A stretch of DNA of 7,338 nt, taken from the NCBI GenBank assembly GCA_946221045.1, contig CAMIIY010000093.1, forward strand, positions 1 through 7,338. The letters are read 5' to 3'. The notes under the pieces were generated by a model, which saw only the letters and a list, made by a program, of their open reading frames with translations, was not told where the DNA came from and did not search any database. Shown piece by piece: positions 1-6,358 of this stretch. Each line of letters begins with the position of its first letter. The first letter of the stretch is position 1. The translations under genes were made by a program, and so were the position numbers. This DNA is from an uncultured Oceanospirillaceae bacterium. Lineage in GTDB: Bacteria; Pseudomonadota; Gammaproteobacteria; Pseudomonadales; Balneatricaceae.

Positions 1-264
1 GTTGAAGGGCTGAAGGCCCTAGGTTTTGAGGTGCCTTTATTACCGGCAGGGGCCTTTTATGTCTATGCTGATGCATCCCATCTGACTGAGGATAGCTATG
101 AGTTTTGCTGGCAGTTGTTGGAAGAGGAGCATATTGCCTGTACCCCGGGTCTGGACTTTGGCAGTTTCCGCAGTGCATCGTTTATCCGCTTTTCATACAC
201 CACCGGTCTTGATCGTATAGAACTGGCGCTGGAGCGTCTGCAGCGTAGACTGGGGCGAGTATGA
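1..264 (+). CDS. Class I/II PLP-dependent aminotransferase, C-terminal 87 residues (5' partial)
   Basis: This is the end of a fold-type I pyridoxal-phosphate aminotransferase of the aspartate/alanine aminotransferase superfamily, a cytoplasmic enzyme moving amino groups between amino acids and 2-oxo acids. The frame is open from base 1, so the start and the PLP-binding lysine lie outside the window. Seen here are the small-domain signature PAGAFYVY (residues 15-22 of the fragment), the TPGLDFG turn (48-54) and IRFSYT (62-67). By family knowledge the Arg of that last motif (R63) binds the substrate carboxylate. The fragment ends normally just after the final helix, so the gene looks intact. 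Its stop overlaps the sfsA start as ATGA (261-264), which suggests coupled translation. Substrate specificity cannot be read from this piece; aromatic, alanine or succinyl-diaminopimelate types are all possible. Confidence 0.9.
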   Translation, partial: VEGLKALGFEVPLLPAGAFYVYADASHLTEDSYEFCWQLLEEEHIACTPGLDFGSFRSASFIRFSYTTGLDRIELALERLQRRLGRV

Positions 265-968
265 AATTTCCATTTGCCTTACAGGAGGGACGCCTGATCC
301 GGCGCTACAAACGGTTTCTGGCGGATATCGAGTTACCCGATGGGACCCAGATAACGGCACACTGCCCGAATACCGGCTCAATGCGTCATTGCGCTGAGCC
401 CGGTAGCCGTGTCTGGCTATGGGACAGTCAGAATTCGAAGCGAAAATACCCTTTGACCTGGGAGCTGGTGGAGGTTGATCAGCAGTATCTGGCCTGCATC
501 AATACCGGTCGGGCAAATACGCTGGTGGCGGAGGCAATCGAACAGGGGGTGGTCGAACCGCTTGCGGGCTATGCCACGCTCAAAAAAGAGGTGTCGGATG
601 GTGAGGGCAGTCGAATCGATTTTTTACTGCAGGATCCTGACAGGGGGCAGGCGTGGGTGGAAGTCAAAAATGTCACCCTGCTCGAAGAAAACGGCTGGGG
701 CAGCTTTCCTGATGCTGTGACTGCCCGCGGAGCAAAGCATTTGTCTGCGTTACAGCAACGGGTTGCAAACGGTGAGCGGGGGGTTCTGTTTTTCTGTGTG
801 GCGCATCAGGGGATCGAGCGGGTCCGTCCGGCGGATCAGATTGATCCTGAATACGGTCGTTTGCTGCGTCAGGTGGTACAGGGGGGTGTCGAAGTGCTGG
901 CTTACCGGGCCCGGATCTGTACCGGACAGATCCAATTGGTTGAACGCCTGCCGGTGGTGCTTGATTAG
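261..968 (+). CDS. sfsA: SfsA family protein (sugar fermentation stimulation protein homologue)
   Basis: This is a full-length SfsA homologue of 235 residues, close to the roughly 234 of the E. coli protein. SfsA is a cytoplasmic, nucleic-acid-binding protein, named because overexpression promoted maltose metabolism in E. coli; its true role is poorly defined. The N-terminal OB-like part carries the family hallmark HCPNTGSM (residues 34-41). The C-terminal half has a PD-(D/E)xK nuclease-like core: IDFLL with D120, then VEVKNVTL with E134 and K136, then the conserved [13 protein letters not shown] block. All putative catalytic positions are present. The ATG at 261 is chosen because it overlaps the upstream aminotransferase stop, gives the family's usual length and starts with a typical N-terminus. 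No clear Shine-Dalgarno sequence precedes it, consistent with coupling. Its stop codon (966-968) overlaps the opposite-strand Rieske stop codon by bases 965-968. Confidence 0.95.
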   Translation: MKFPFALQEGRLIRRYKRFLADIELPDGTQITAHCPNTGSMRHCAEPGSRVWLWDSQNSKRKYPLTWELVEVDQQYLACINTGRANTLVAEAIEQGVVEPLAGYATLKKEVSDGEGSRIDFLLQDPDRGQAWVEVKNVTLLEENGWGSFPDAVTARGAKHLSALQQRVANGERGVLFFCVAHQGIERVRPADQIDPEYGRLLRQVVQGGVEVLAYRARICTGQIQLVERLPVVLD

Positions 969-1312
969 TCAGCCGTGCTGATTGGCGGCAGTGAGCTAAG
1001 GTCGACTGAAATTGTATTTGCGTCCAGTGAATGGGGGATCTGAGTCAGTTGATCGCCAACACAGGGGCCGGCAATGCATTCGCCGGTGTCTATCTTGAAC
1101 AGTGCGCCATGGGTGGCGCATTGCAGAAAGGTCTTTTCAACGTCAAAAAACTGATTCGGCTGCCATTCCAGTGGAATGCTGCGATGGGGGCAGCTGTTGT
1201 GATAGACGTGGATCGTGTTGCGGTAATTTACCACAATCAGATTAATGCCTTCACATATGAAACTGCGGGCATCGTTGCTGGGGATCTCACTGGCATCGCA
1301 CACAGGGTGCAT
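965..1312 (-). CDS. Small Rieske [2Fe-2S] domain protein
   Basis: This 115-residue protein is essentially a single Rieske ferredoxin-like domain. The cluster ligands are visible as C41-P-H43 and C65-x2-H68, in the contexts SCPHR and QCATHGALF, followed by the usual [10 protein letters not shown] segment. There is no signal peptide, membrane segment or oxygenase catalytic domain, so it resembles stand-alone Rieske ferredoxins or NirD-like small subunits and should be a cytoplasmic electron carrier. Its partner is unknown. I chose the ATG at 1312 because GAGAG lies 8 nt upstream. An in-frame GTG at 1327 would add five residues (MRERR) but has no ribosome binding site. It lies 18 nt downstream of the kinase-like fusion gene and is probably cotranscribed with it. 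The two cysteines C79 and C84 are extra to the four ligands. Confidence 0.88.
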   Translation of the reverse strand: MHPVCDASEIPSNDARSFICEGINLIVVNYRNTIHVYHNSCPHRSIPLEWQPNQFFDVEKTFLQCATHGALFKIDTGECIAGPCVGDQLTQIPHSLDANTISVDLSSLPPISTAD

Positions 1313-1330
1313 TCTTCTTTCTCTCACGGT

Positions 1331-2893
1331 TTATTGAACAGGTTTTGTGGGGTTCGATGCTGGTTTTAGTGCAGGCAACTGATCGAGGAAACGGTTGATC
1401 GCCTGTGCATCGGTGGTGTTGATGTAACGGGTTAAAAACTCTTCGGTTTCTGTCAGCGCCTGAAGATGAACCTGCTGCTGTTGCATAACCTTAACATCGG
1501 CATCGGATGCATCTTTCCCTGCCTGCTTGCGGTCGGTCAGACGGGTCACCATGGTTTCTTCATCACACCGGCAGGCAATGATCTGCACCTGCGCTTTATG
1601 CTGTTCGGCCATCTCCAGAAACATGCGACGACTGCCGTGACGGATAAAGGTGGCATCCACGACGACGGACAGCCCGGCTTTCAGCAGTCTCTGACTCAGT
1701 TCTAACAGGTGGTTCAGGGTCAGCAGGTTCATTTGTGGTCCGTACAGATCAACGGATTCACCTTTTTTGCTGAGTTGCTTAAAGAGCCGTTTGCGTTCGA
1801 CATCGGAGCGGAGCCGGATCAGGGGGCTGCGCTGGAGCATCAGTTCGCTTAAAAAACTTTTGCCGCTGCCGGATAGGCCTTGCATCAGATAGAGTACCGG
1901 TTGCTGATGGCTGGCGTAATGCTCAGTCAGGGACAGATAGTGACGCATGGAGGCCAGATCAAGATCCGGTCCCAATACAGCAACCTTGGCGCGCACCATG
2001 GCCCGATATGACTTGTAAAAATTCAGTAACGGCAGGGCGGCATAATCACCCAGCAATTCCAGATAATGGTTCAGGCAGCGATTTGCCAGGCTGAATTCGC
2101 CGTTGGCTTCAAGGTCCATCAACAGAAATGCCAGATCGCTGATGGTATCGATCCAGCTGAAGCGTGGGTTGAACTCGATGCAGTCAAACAGTCGCAGCTC
2201 GCTGTTGTAAAGCGTGATGTTGGCCAGATGAAGATCACCGTGACACTCGCGCACATGCCCATCCATTTTGCGTTGTTCGATGAGCGGTGTAAGCCGGCGG
2301 AACAGTTGTGCCGTTTTTTGTAGCAGTACCTGTACCCGGTGGCAGTCATCGAGGGTGTCCACGGTATTGCTGATATGAATGAAGTTGTCTGAGACAACCT
2401 CCCAGATGGTTTCCGGCTCGCCCAGCGGACTGTCGGGTGCAATGATCGGAACCTTGCGATGAAATTTGGCAATCTGCTTCGCCAGTTTATAGATCCATTC
2501 CGGTTTGAACTGATGTCGGGCCAGCAGCAGATCAAGTCGTTCCTGTGGGTCAAACTGACGCATTTTAACGGCGTATTCGAAGATCGTATCAGTCGCGCCC
2601 AGAACAGGTGATTCCGGTGTGCCGCCAATTGCGAGGACCTCAAGATAAATATCCGGTGCGAGGCGCTGGTTCAGTCTCAGTTCCTCATGACAGAAGTATT
2701 CTCGCTGCTCAAGCGTTGAAAAATCGAGAAACCCAAAGTCAACTGGCTTTTTCAGCTTATAGGCGTACTCTCCCGTCAGGATAATCCAGGAAATATGGGT
2801 TTCCAGCACCTCTATCCGTGACACCGGATGGGGGTATAGTGCGGGGTTTCTGAGCGAATCAATCAGTTGCATCTGTTCTGTATCACCGGGCAT
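1331..2893 (-). CDS. Aminoglycoside-phosphotransferase-like / P-loop ATPase (AAA_33) fusion protein
   Basis: This is a 520-residue two-domain cytoplasmic protein. Residues about 30-300 form an aminoglycoside-phosphotransferase/kinase-like domain: the Brenner-type catalytic motif HGDLHLAN (218-225, catalytic D220) and the metal-binding DCIEFN (D237) are intact. Residues about 333-510 form a small P-loop kinase domain with Walker A GLSGSGKS (339-346, K345), RSDVERKR (D364) and VVVDATF (D413). The same fusion is known as a conserved bifunctional phosphotransferase/ATP-binding family, but its substrate is not established. Despite the first domain there is no reason to infer antibiotic resistance. 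The start is uncertain. The ATG at 2893 has no Shine-Dalgarno sequence; the ATG at 2872 (residue 8) is preceded by GGTGA about 10 nt upstream and would fit better if the TATAAT at 2902-2907 is the -10 element. It is divergent from mrcB and probably cotranscribed with the Rieske gene. Confidence 0.9.
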   Translation of the reverse strand: MPGDTEQMQLIDSLRNPALYPHPVSRIEVLETHISWIILTGEYAYKLKKPVDFGFLDFSTLEQREYFCHEELRLNQRLAPDIYLEVLAIGGTPESPVLGATDTIFEYAVKMRQFDPQERLDLLLARHQFKPEWIYKLAKQIAKFHRKVPIIAPDSPLGEPETIWEVVSDNFIHISNTVDTLDDCHRVQVLLQKTAQLFRRLTPLIEQRKMDGHVRECHGDLHLANITLYNSELRLFDCIEFNPRFSWIDTISDLAFLLMDLEANGEFSLANRCLNHYLELLGDYAALPLLNFYKSYRAMVRAKVAVLGPDLDLASMRHYLSLTEHYASHQQPVLYLMQGLSGSGKSFLSELMLQRSPLIRLRSDVERKRLFKQLSKKGESVDLYGPQMNLLTLNHLLELSQRLLKAGLSVVVDATFIRHGSRRMFLEMAEQHKAQVQIIACRCDEETMVTRLTDRKQAGKDASDADVKVMQQQQVHLQALTETEEFLTRYINTTDAQAINRFLDQLPALKPASNPTKPVQ

Positions 2894-2915
2894 TGGAAGG
2901 CATTATACTTAGCCG
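2894..2915. promoter_or_regulatory. Short divergent intergenic region with overlapping -10-like elements
   Basis: These 22 bp separate the two divergent start codons. The minus strand shows a perfect TATAAT (2902-2907) and the plus strand shows TATACT (2904-2909), so the two -10-like hexamers share four base pairs. I see no good -35 at 16-18 bp for either (the best plus-strand match is about 3 of 6, at 2880-2885), and any -35 would lie inside the opposing gene. GGAAGG at 2895-2900 is a possible mrcB Shine-Dalgarno sequence but sits 15 nt from the ATG, which is long. If TATACT were the mrcB -10, the transcript would begin at or beside the ATG. Which of these is used cannot be decided from sequence. 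Confidence 0.45.
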
Positions 2916-5246
2916 ATGGCAAAAAAGAGAGCATCCAAATCATCCCGCGGCAAAAGCCGCAATCTTCAGTCGCGGGGATGGTCCCGCCGATTGTTGTCGC
3001 TGTTTCTGAAATTATCCCTGCTGGGTGTGGTGATTGCCGGTATCGGTTTGATCTATCTCGATGCTCAGGTGAGGGCTAAATTTGAAGGTAAGCGCTGGGC
3101 GCTGCCCGCCAAAGTGTATGCCCGGCCATTGGAGCTTTACCCCGGTCAGGCATTAAGTCGTGATGCACTCAAACTCGAGCTCAAAGGGCTGGGGTATCGC
3201 TTTACTCAGCGGGCAACCGCACCGGGTATGGTTGAGTGGGCCAGCAGCCGGGCACGTATTTATACCCGGGGTTTTGTTTTCCCGGATGGTGCCGAGCCAT
3301 CACGCACCCTGCTGTTGGAATTCAGTGGTGAGGGCGTGCAGTCGATTCGTGACGCCGCCGGGAAATCAGTGTCTTTGACCCGGCTTGAACCGATTCTGGT
3401 GGGTGGGATCTACCCGCAGGACAATGAAGATCGTGATCTGATCCGACTTGAGGATGCGCCGCCTTACCTGAAGCAGGCGCTGGTTGAGGTTGAGGACCGT
3501 AACTACTACGAACACGCAGGTATTTCGCTACGTGGTATCAGTCGGGCCATGTGGGTGAACCTTCAGGCTGGTCGCTTTGTTCAGGGTGGCAGCACGCTGA
3601 CCCAGCAGTTGATCAAAAATTTCTATCTCACCTCAGAGCGTTCTCTGGCCCGCAAACTCATGGAAATTCCCATGGCGTTGCTGCTGGATCTGCATTATGA
3701 CAAGGATGAGATTCTTGAAGCCTATCTGAATGAGGTTTACCTGGGTCAGTCAGGCGCCCGTGCGGTGCATGGTTTTGGGTTGGCCAGTCAGTATTACTTT
3801 GCACAGCCAATCAATGAGCTGGAGCTGCATCAGGTGGCGCTTTTGGTTGGTTTGGTCAAAGGTCCGTCATACTACGACCCCAGACGTAATCCTGAGCGCG
3901 CCAAAGCACGTCGCGATCTGGTGCTGAAAATCATGTATGAGCAGGGTGTCATCTCGCTGGAGCAGCGTACTCAGGCAGAGCGCAGAGGCTTGGGTGTTGT
4001 ACAGCAACGAAGCTTGCACAAAGGTGCGTATCCGGCCTATCTGGACCTTGTAAAGCGGCAGTTACGGGAGGAATACCCTCAGGAGGTGCTCAGTTCAGAG
4101 GGGATTCGGGTCTATACCAGTCTTGATCCACTGGTGCAGGAAAACAGTGAAACCGCCCTCTCCGGTCGTATTGGCATGTTGCAAAAACGTTTTGGTCGCA
4201 GCATGACCGAGTTGCAGGGCGCGATGGTGGTGACCGACCCGCAAACCGGTGAAGTGCTGGCGATGGTGGGCGGTCGTAATGCTCGTTATCAGGGTTTTAA
4301 CCGGGCGCTGGATGCACTGCGCCCCATCGGTTCACTGGTTAAGCCTGCTGTTTATCTGGCTGCGATGGAACGAGGGTATACCCTTTCTACGCTGGTGGAT
4401 GACGAGCCATACAGCGTCAGGCAGCCGAACGGTACTGAGTGGCAGCCGCAAAATTTTGATCGCACCAGTCATGGATGGGTGCCACTGCATCAGGCGTTGG
4501 CTCATTCGTATAACCAGAGTACCGCCCGATTGGGGATGGATGTTGGCGTGGGCCGGGTTGTGGATATGCTTGAGCGTCTCGGTTATGAACGTGAGGCTAA
4601 GCCGTATCCCTCGCTGTTACTGGGGGCTGAATCGATGTCCCCGGTCGAAGTGGCACAGCTTTATCAGACCATTGCTGCCAATGGCTTCCGCATCCCCTTA
4701 CGGGCTATTCGACTGGTAACGGATGCTGAGGGGGCTGAACTGTCACGTTACCCGTTCCAGATTAAACAGGTGGTAGAGCCTGAGGCTGTGCATCTGATTC
4801 AGTATGCAATGCAGGAAGTCGCCCGCGAAGGGACTGCGCGCTCAATCTATAATCGCCTGCCTCAGGCACTGAATGTGGCCGGTAAAACCGGCACCAGTGA
4901 TGATCAGCGCGACAGCTGGTTTGCCGGGTTTGCCGGTAACCGGCTGGCAGTGGTATGGCTGGGGCTGGATAATAATGAGCAGTTGCCCTTTACCGGCTCG
5001 GGTGGCGCATTGCAGGCCTGGATCGATCTGATGCAACGGGAAAAACCGCTGCCATTTATGGCAGTGCGTCCGGAGCAGGTTGATTATCAGTGGGTTGAAG
5101 ATAAAACCGGTCTGCTCTCTGCGGCGCATTGTGAAGGTGCCCGGCAAATTCCATTTATTCAGGGTACACAACCGCAGGATCACGCAGCGTGTGCCGATAA
5201 TCAGGTTGATAGAACATTGGATTGGTTCAGACAATGGTTCAGATAA
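2916..5246 (+). CDS. mrcB: Penicillin-binding protein 1b, bifunctional glycosyltransferase/transpeptidase
   Basis: PBP1b is a class A penicillin-binding protein that polymerises lipid II into glycan strands and crosslinks them at the periplasmic face of the inner membrane. The 776 residues match the Pseudomonas-type length and are shorter than E. coli PBP1b (844), mainly through a short basic cytoplasmic tail (1-25). Then come one membrane helix (about 26-48), a UB2H-like region (about 65-150), the GT51 domain with EDRNYYEH (catalytic E193) and GGSTLTQQL (224-232), and the transpeptidase domain with SLVK (nucleophile S473, K476), SYN (531-533) and KTGT (657-660). All catalytic motifs are intact. 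The only two cysteines, C739 and C759, lie in the periplasmic C-terminal tail. The ATG at 2916 is the first start after an in-frame TAG at 2910. The following lipoprotein gene begins inside its 3' end. Confidence 0.97.
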   Translation: MAKKRASKSSRGKSRNLQSRGWSRRLLSLFLKLSLLGVVIAGIGLIYLDAQVRAKFEGKRWALPAKVYARPLELYPGQALSRDALKLELKGLGYRFTQRATAPGMVEWASSRARIYTRGFVFPDGAEPSRTLLLEFSGEGVQSIRDAAGKSVSLTRLEPILVGGIYPQDNEDRDLIRLEDAPPYLKQALVEVEDRNYYEHAGISLRGISRAMWVNLQAGRFVQGGSTLTQQLIKNFYLTSERSLARKLMEIPMALLLDLHYDKDEILEAYLNEVYLGQSGARAVHGFGLASQYYFAQPINELELHQVALLVGLVKGPSYYDPRRNPERAKARRDLVLKIMYEQGVISLEQRTQAERRGLGVVQQRSLHKGAYPAYLDLVKRQLREEYPQEVLSSEGIRVYTSLDPLVQENSETALSGRIGMLQKRFGRSMTELQGAMVVTDPQTGEVLAMVGGRNARYQGFNRALDALRPIGSLVKPAVYLAAMERGYTLSTLVDDEPYSVRQPNGTEWQPQNFDRTSHGWVPLHQALAHSYNQSTARLGMDVGVGRVVDMLERLGYEREAKPYPSLLLGAESMSPVEVAQLYQTIAANGFRIPLRAIRLVTDAEGAELSRYPFQIKQVVEPEAVHLIQYAMQEVAREGTARSIYNRLPQALNVAGKTGTSDDQRDSWFAGFAGNRLAVVWLGLDNNEQLPFTGSGGALQAWIDLMQREKPLPFMAVRPEQVDYQWVEDKTGLLSAAHCEGARQIPFIQGTQPQDHAACADNQVDRTLDWFRQWFR

Positions 5247-5803
5247 AACAGACGTACACAGCGCTTCTATTTATAGGTTTTTTTGGTGTGTTGGCGGGTT
5301 GTGCTGGTCCGGGCCCGGTGGGTGGTCCGCCGGTCATTGATCGTACCGGTGAAAAACCTGTTGCAGAGAATGATGCGGTCTCTCCTGCACCTCCAGAGCA
5401 GGGCGTGGCAGTGACACCTGCGCAAAGGGGGCTGGTCATTGAGCAGGTGCCTGAGGCACCGGTAGCGGTACCCAGCCGTCAAAGTAATCCGGCAGTGGTG
5501 GCATTGCTGGACACGGCGATTCAGCAACAACAGCAGGGTGCAACCCGGGAAGCTGCCAGTAGTCTGGAACGTGCGCAGCGCATAGCGCCGCGTGACCCGG
5601 AGGTCTATTATCGTCTGGCCGATCTGCGGCGCAGTGAGCGCCAGTGGTATCAGGCCGAACAGCTGGCGTTACGAGGCACGGATCTGGCGATTGGCGACAG
5701 TGCGATGCTGAAGCGTTTATGGTCATTGATTGCGGACATTCGCACTGGCGCAGGCAACCGCGAAGGTGCTGCGGAAGCCCGCACGCGCGCCAGTCGATAC
5801 TGA
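5234..5803 (+). CDS. lpoP: TPR outer-membrane lipoprotein, LpoP-like activator of PBP1b
   Basis: This is a 189-residue lipoprotein. Residues 1-23 form a type II signal peptide: a lysine, a hydrophobic core and the lipobox LAGC ending at C23. The residues after the cysteine are Ala-Gly, not Asp, which predicts Lol sorting to the outer membrane. Residues 24-84 are rich in Pro, Gly, Ala and Val and look disordered, a likely tether. Residues 85-188 form helical TPR-like repeats, clearest around AASSLERAQRIAPRDPEVYYRLADL. In Pseudomonas aeruginosa, LpoP is a TPR lipoprotein encoded with ponB (PBP1b) and needed for its activity; the position and architecture here match, so the same role is inferred. 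The ATG at 5234 overlaps mrcB by 13 nt and gives a normal signal peptide. A TTG at 5222 would add only four residues. No strong ribosome binding site is seen, consistent with translational coupling. Confidence 0.82.
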   Translation: MVQIKQTYTALLFIGFFGVLAGCAGPGPVGGPPVIDRTGEKPVAENDAVSPAPPEQGVAVTPAQRGLVIEQVPEAPVAVPSRQSNPAVVALLDTAIQQQQQGATREAASSLERAQRIAPRDPEVYYRLADLRRSERQWYQAEQLALRGTDLAIGDSAMLKRLWSLIADIRTGAGNREGAAEARTRASRY

Positions 5804-5808
5804 CCCAA

Positions 5809-6291
5809 TCAGAGATCGGCGACCAGGCGCAAAATATCCAGCGTTGATACCGCACCGCAGATCTGATCATCTTCGGTAATAAAGACCCGATGGATACCTT
5901 TATTGTGCATCAGTGCTGACAATGCGGGCACGCTGGTGTCGGCCGGGGCTGTGATGAGTGCCTGTGTCATGATCTCACTGACCAGGTGGCTCTGATGCTG
6001 ATTCACATCCTTAAAGCCCAGCTCATCCGGCGTGATACCTTCAGTCATATTGCAGTAATACTGAGTCATTGGGTTTTCTTCCATGGAGTGCTTCGGCACT
6101 CCATCAAAGGTCAGAATATCGCTGAGACTGACCACCCCCACAAACTCCCGTTGGGCAGATAAAACCGGTGCGCCGGATATCTTATGCCGGTTGAAAAAAT
6201 CGATCAGGGTTTGAATGGACCAGTGCTCAGAGGCGGTAAGAAGCTCCCGGGTCATTATCTCCCCGGCGGTGTACTGCTGCAGCGTGCGCAT
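5809..6291 (-). CDS. Tandem CBS-domain protein
   Basis: This 160-residue cytoplasmic protein is made almost entirely of two CBS domains, a Bateman module that usually binds adenine nucleotides such as AMP, ATP or S-adenosylmethionine and acts as an energy or ligand sensor. CBS1 covers about residues 10-62 and CBS2 about 105-158. Each begins with an (E)IMT motif (M13-T14 and M108-T109) and ends with the ribose-binding GxxSxxD pattern (G52-S55-D58 and G146-S149-D152). No effector domain is attached, so the regulated partner is unknown. The ATG at 6291 is chosen because AGGAG lies 7 nt upstream; an upstream in-frame GTG at 6306 overlaps that site. The linker between the domains (about 63-104) is long, and its first codons form a perfect DNA hairpin. 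The gene converges on lpoP with 5 bp between stop codons. Confidence 0.9.
   Translation of the reverse strand: MRTLQQYTAGEIMTRELLTASEHWSIQTLIDFFNRHKISGAPVLSAQREFVGVVSLSDILTFDGVPKHSMEENPMTQYYCNMTEGITPDELGFKDVNQHQSHLVSEIMTQALITAPADTSVPALSALMHNKGIHRVFITEDDQICGAVSTLDILRLVADL
6083..6104. repeat. Perfect 9-bp inverted repeat with TTCG loop inside the CBS-protein gene
   Basis: ATGGAGTGC (6083-6091) and its exact complement GCACTCCAT (6096-6104) flank TTCG. Read on the plus strand this gives a C(UUCG)G tetraloop, an exceptionally stable RNA loop class. Read on the minus strand (sense for the CBS gene) the loop is CGAA. It encodes D63-M70 in the linker between the CBS domains. No T-tract follows on either strand, so it is not a canonical intrinsic terminator. 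Confidence 0.8.
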
Positions 6292-6298
6292 TATTATT

Positions 6299-6303
6299 CT
6301 CCT
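6299..6303 (-). promoter_or_regulatory. Shine-Dalgarno site of the CBS-protein gene
   Basis: AGGAG on the minus strand lies 7 nt before the ATG at 6291. It decides the start, because the alternative GTG at 6304-6306 would put the site inside the reading frame. Confidence 0.75.
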
Positions 6304-6322
6304 CACATCTGCTTACACATAC

Positions 6323-6350
6323 AGCATAGCAGTCGCGGATGGATTGGCGA
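6323..6350 (-). promoter_or_regulatory. Possible sigma-70 promoter for the CBS-protein gene (extended -10)
   Basis: In the 67-bp gap between the membrane-protein gene and the CBS gene, the minus strand carries TATGCT (6323-6328) directly preceded by TGC, an extended -10 pattern. TCGCCA (6345-6350), matching the -35 consensus at 4 of 6 positions, lies 16 nt upstream. Transcription would start near 6316, leaving a leader of about 25 nt that contains the AGGAG site. This would let the CBS gene be expressed separately from hemL. The match is modest and was found by eye. Confidence 0.35.
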
Positions 6351-6358
6351 GGAGGCTA

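Noticed and set aside
1..20. GGGC/GCCC mini-inverted repeat at the left edge
   Set aside because: It is a 5-bp stem in aminotransferase coding sequence with no supporting context.
372..406. Imperfect nested inverted repeat in sfsA
   Set aside because: It overlaps the conserved NTGSM coding region, has a bulge and mismatches, and falls within what GC-rich coding DNA gives by chance.
1100..1123. Inverted repeat TGCGCCA / TGGCGCA with a TGGG loop, extendable to 10 positions with one G-T pair
   Set aside because: It encodes the conserved Rieske ligand segment QCATHGAL, so protein constraint and GCC/GGC codon use explain it. No T-tract follows on either strand.
1031..1369. Open plus-strand frame of 112 codons opposite the Rieske gene
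   Set aside because: The minus-strand Rieske protein has all four cluster ligands and explains the region; this frame has no recognisable domain or ribosome binding site.
2119..2643. Second minus-strand open frame of 174 codons within the kinase-like fusion gene
   Set aside because: It is an out-of-frame shadow rich in Ser, Arg and Trp, while the main frame carries the phosphotransferase motifs.
2947..2960. GCGGC-AAAA-GCCGC stem just after the mrcB start
   Set aside because: With only 5 bp, and starting about 30 nt into the coding region, it is too weak to claim as a regulatory structure.
4249..4719. Open frame of 156 codons overlapping mrcB
   Set aside because: Its Trp/Arg-rich composition is typical of a shifted frame; the PBP1b transpeptidase motifs are in the other frame.
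5049..5064. Hairpin CTGCCA-TTTA-TGGCAG near the 3' end of mrcB
   Set aside because: The stem is short, lies inside coding sequence and has no T-tract, so I do not call it a terminator.
5521..5537. CAG/CAA run encoding five glutamines in the lipoprotein
   Set aside because: It is too short and too interrupted to suggest a phase-variable or unstable repeat.
5436..5870. Minus-strand open frame opposite lpoP
   Set aside because: It is rich in Pro, Cys and Arg, has no domain, and lies opposite a lipoprotein with a clear lipobox and TPR region.
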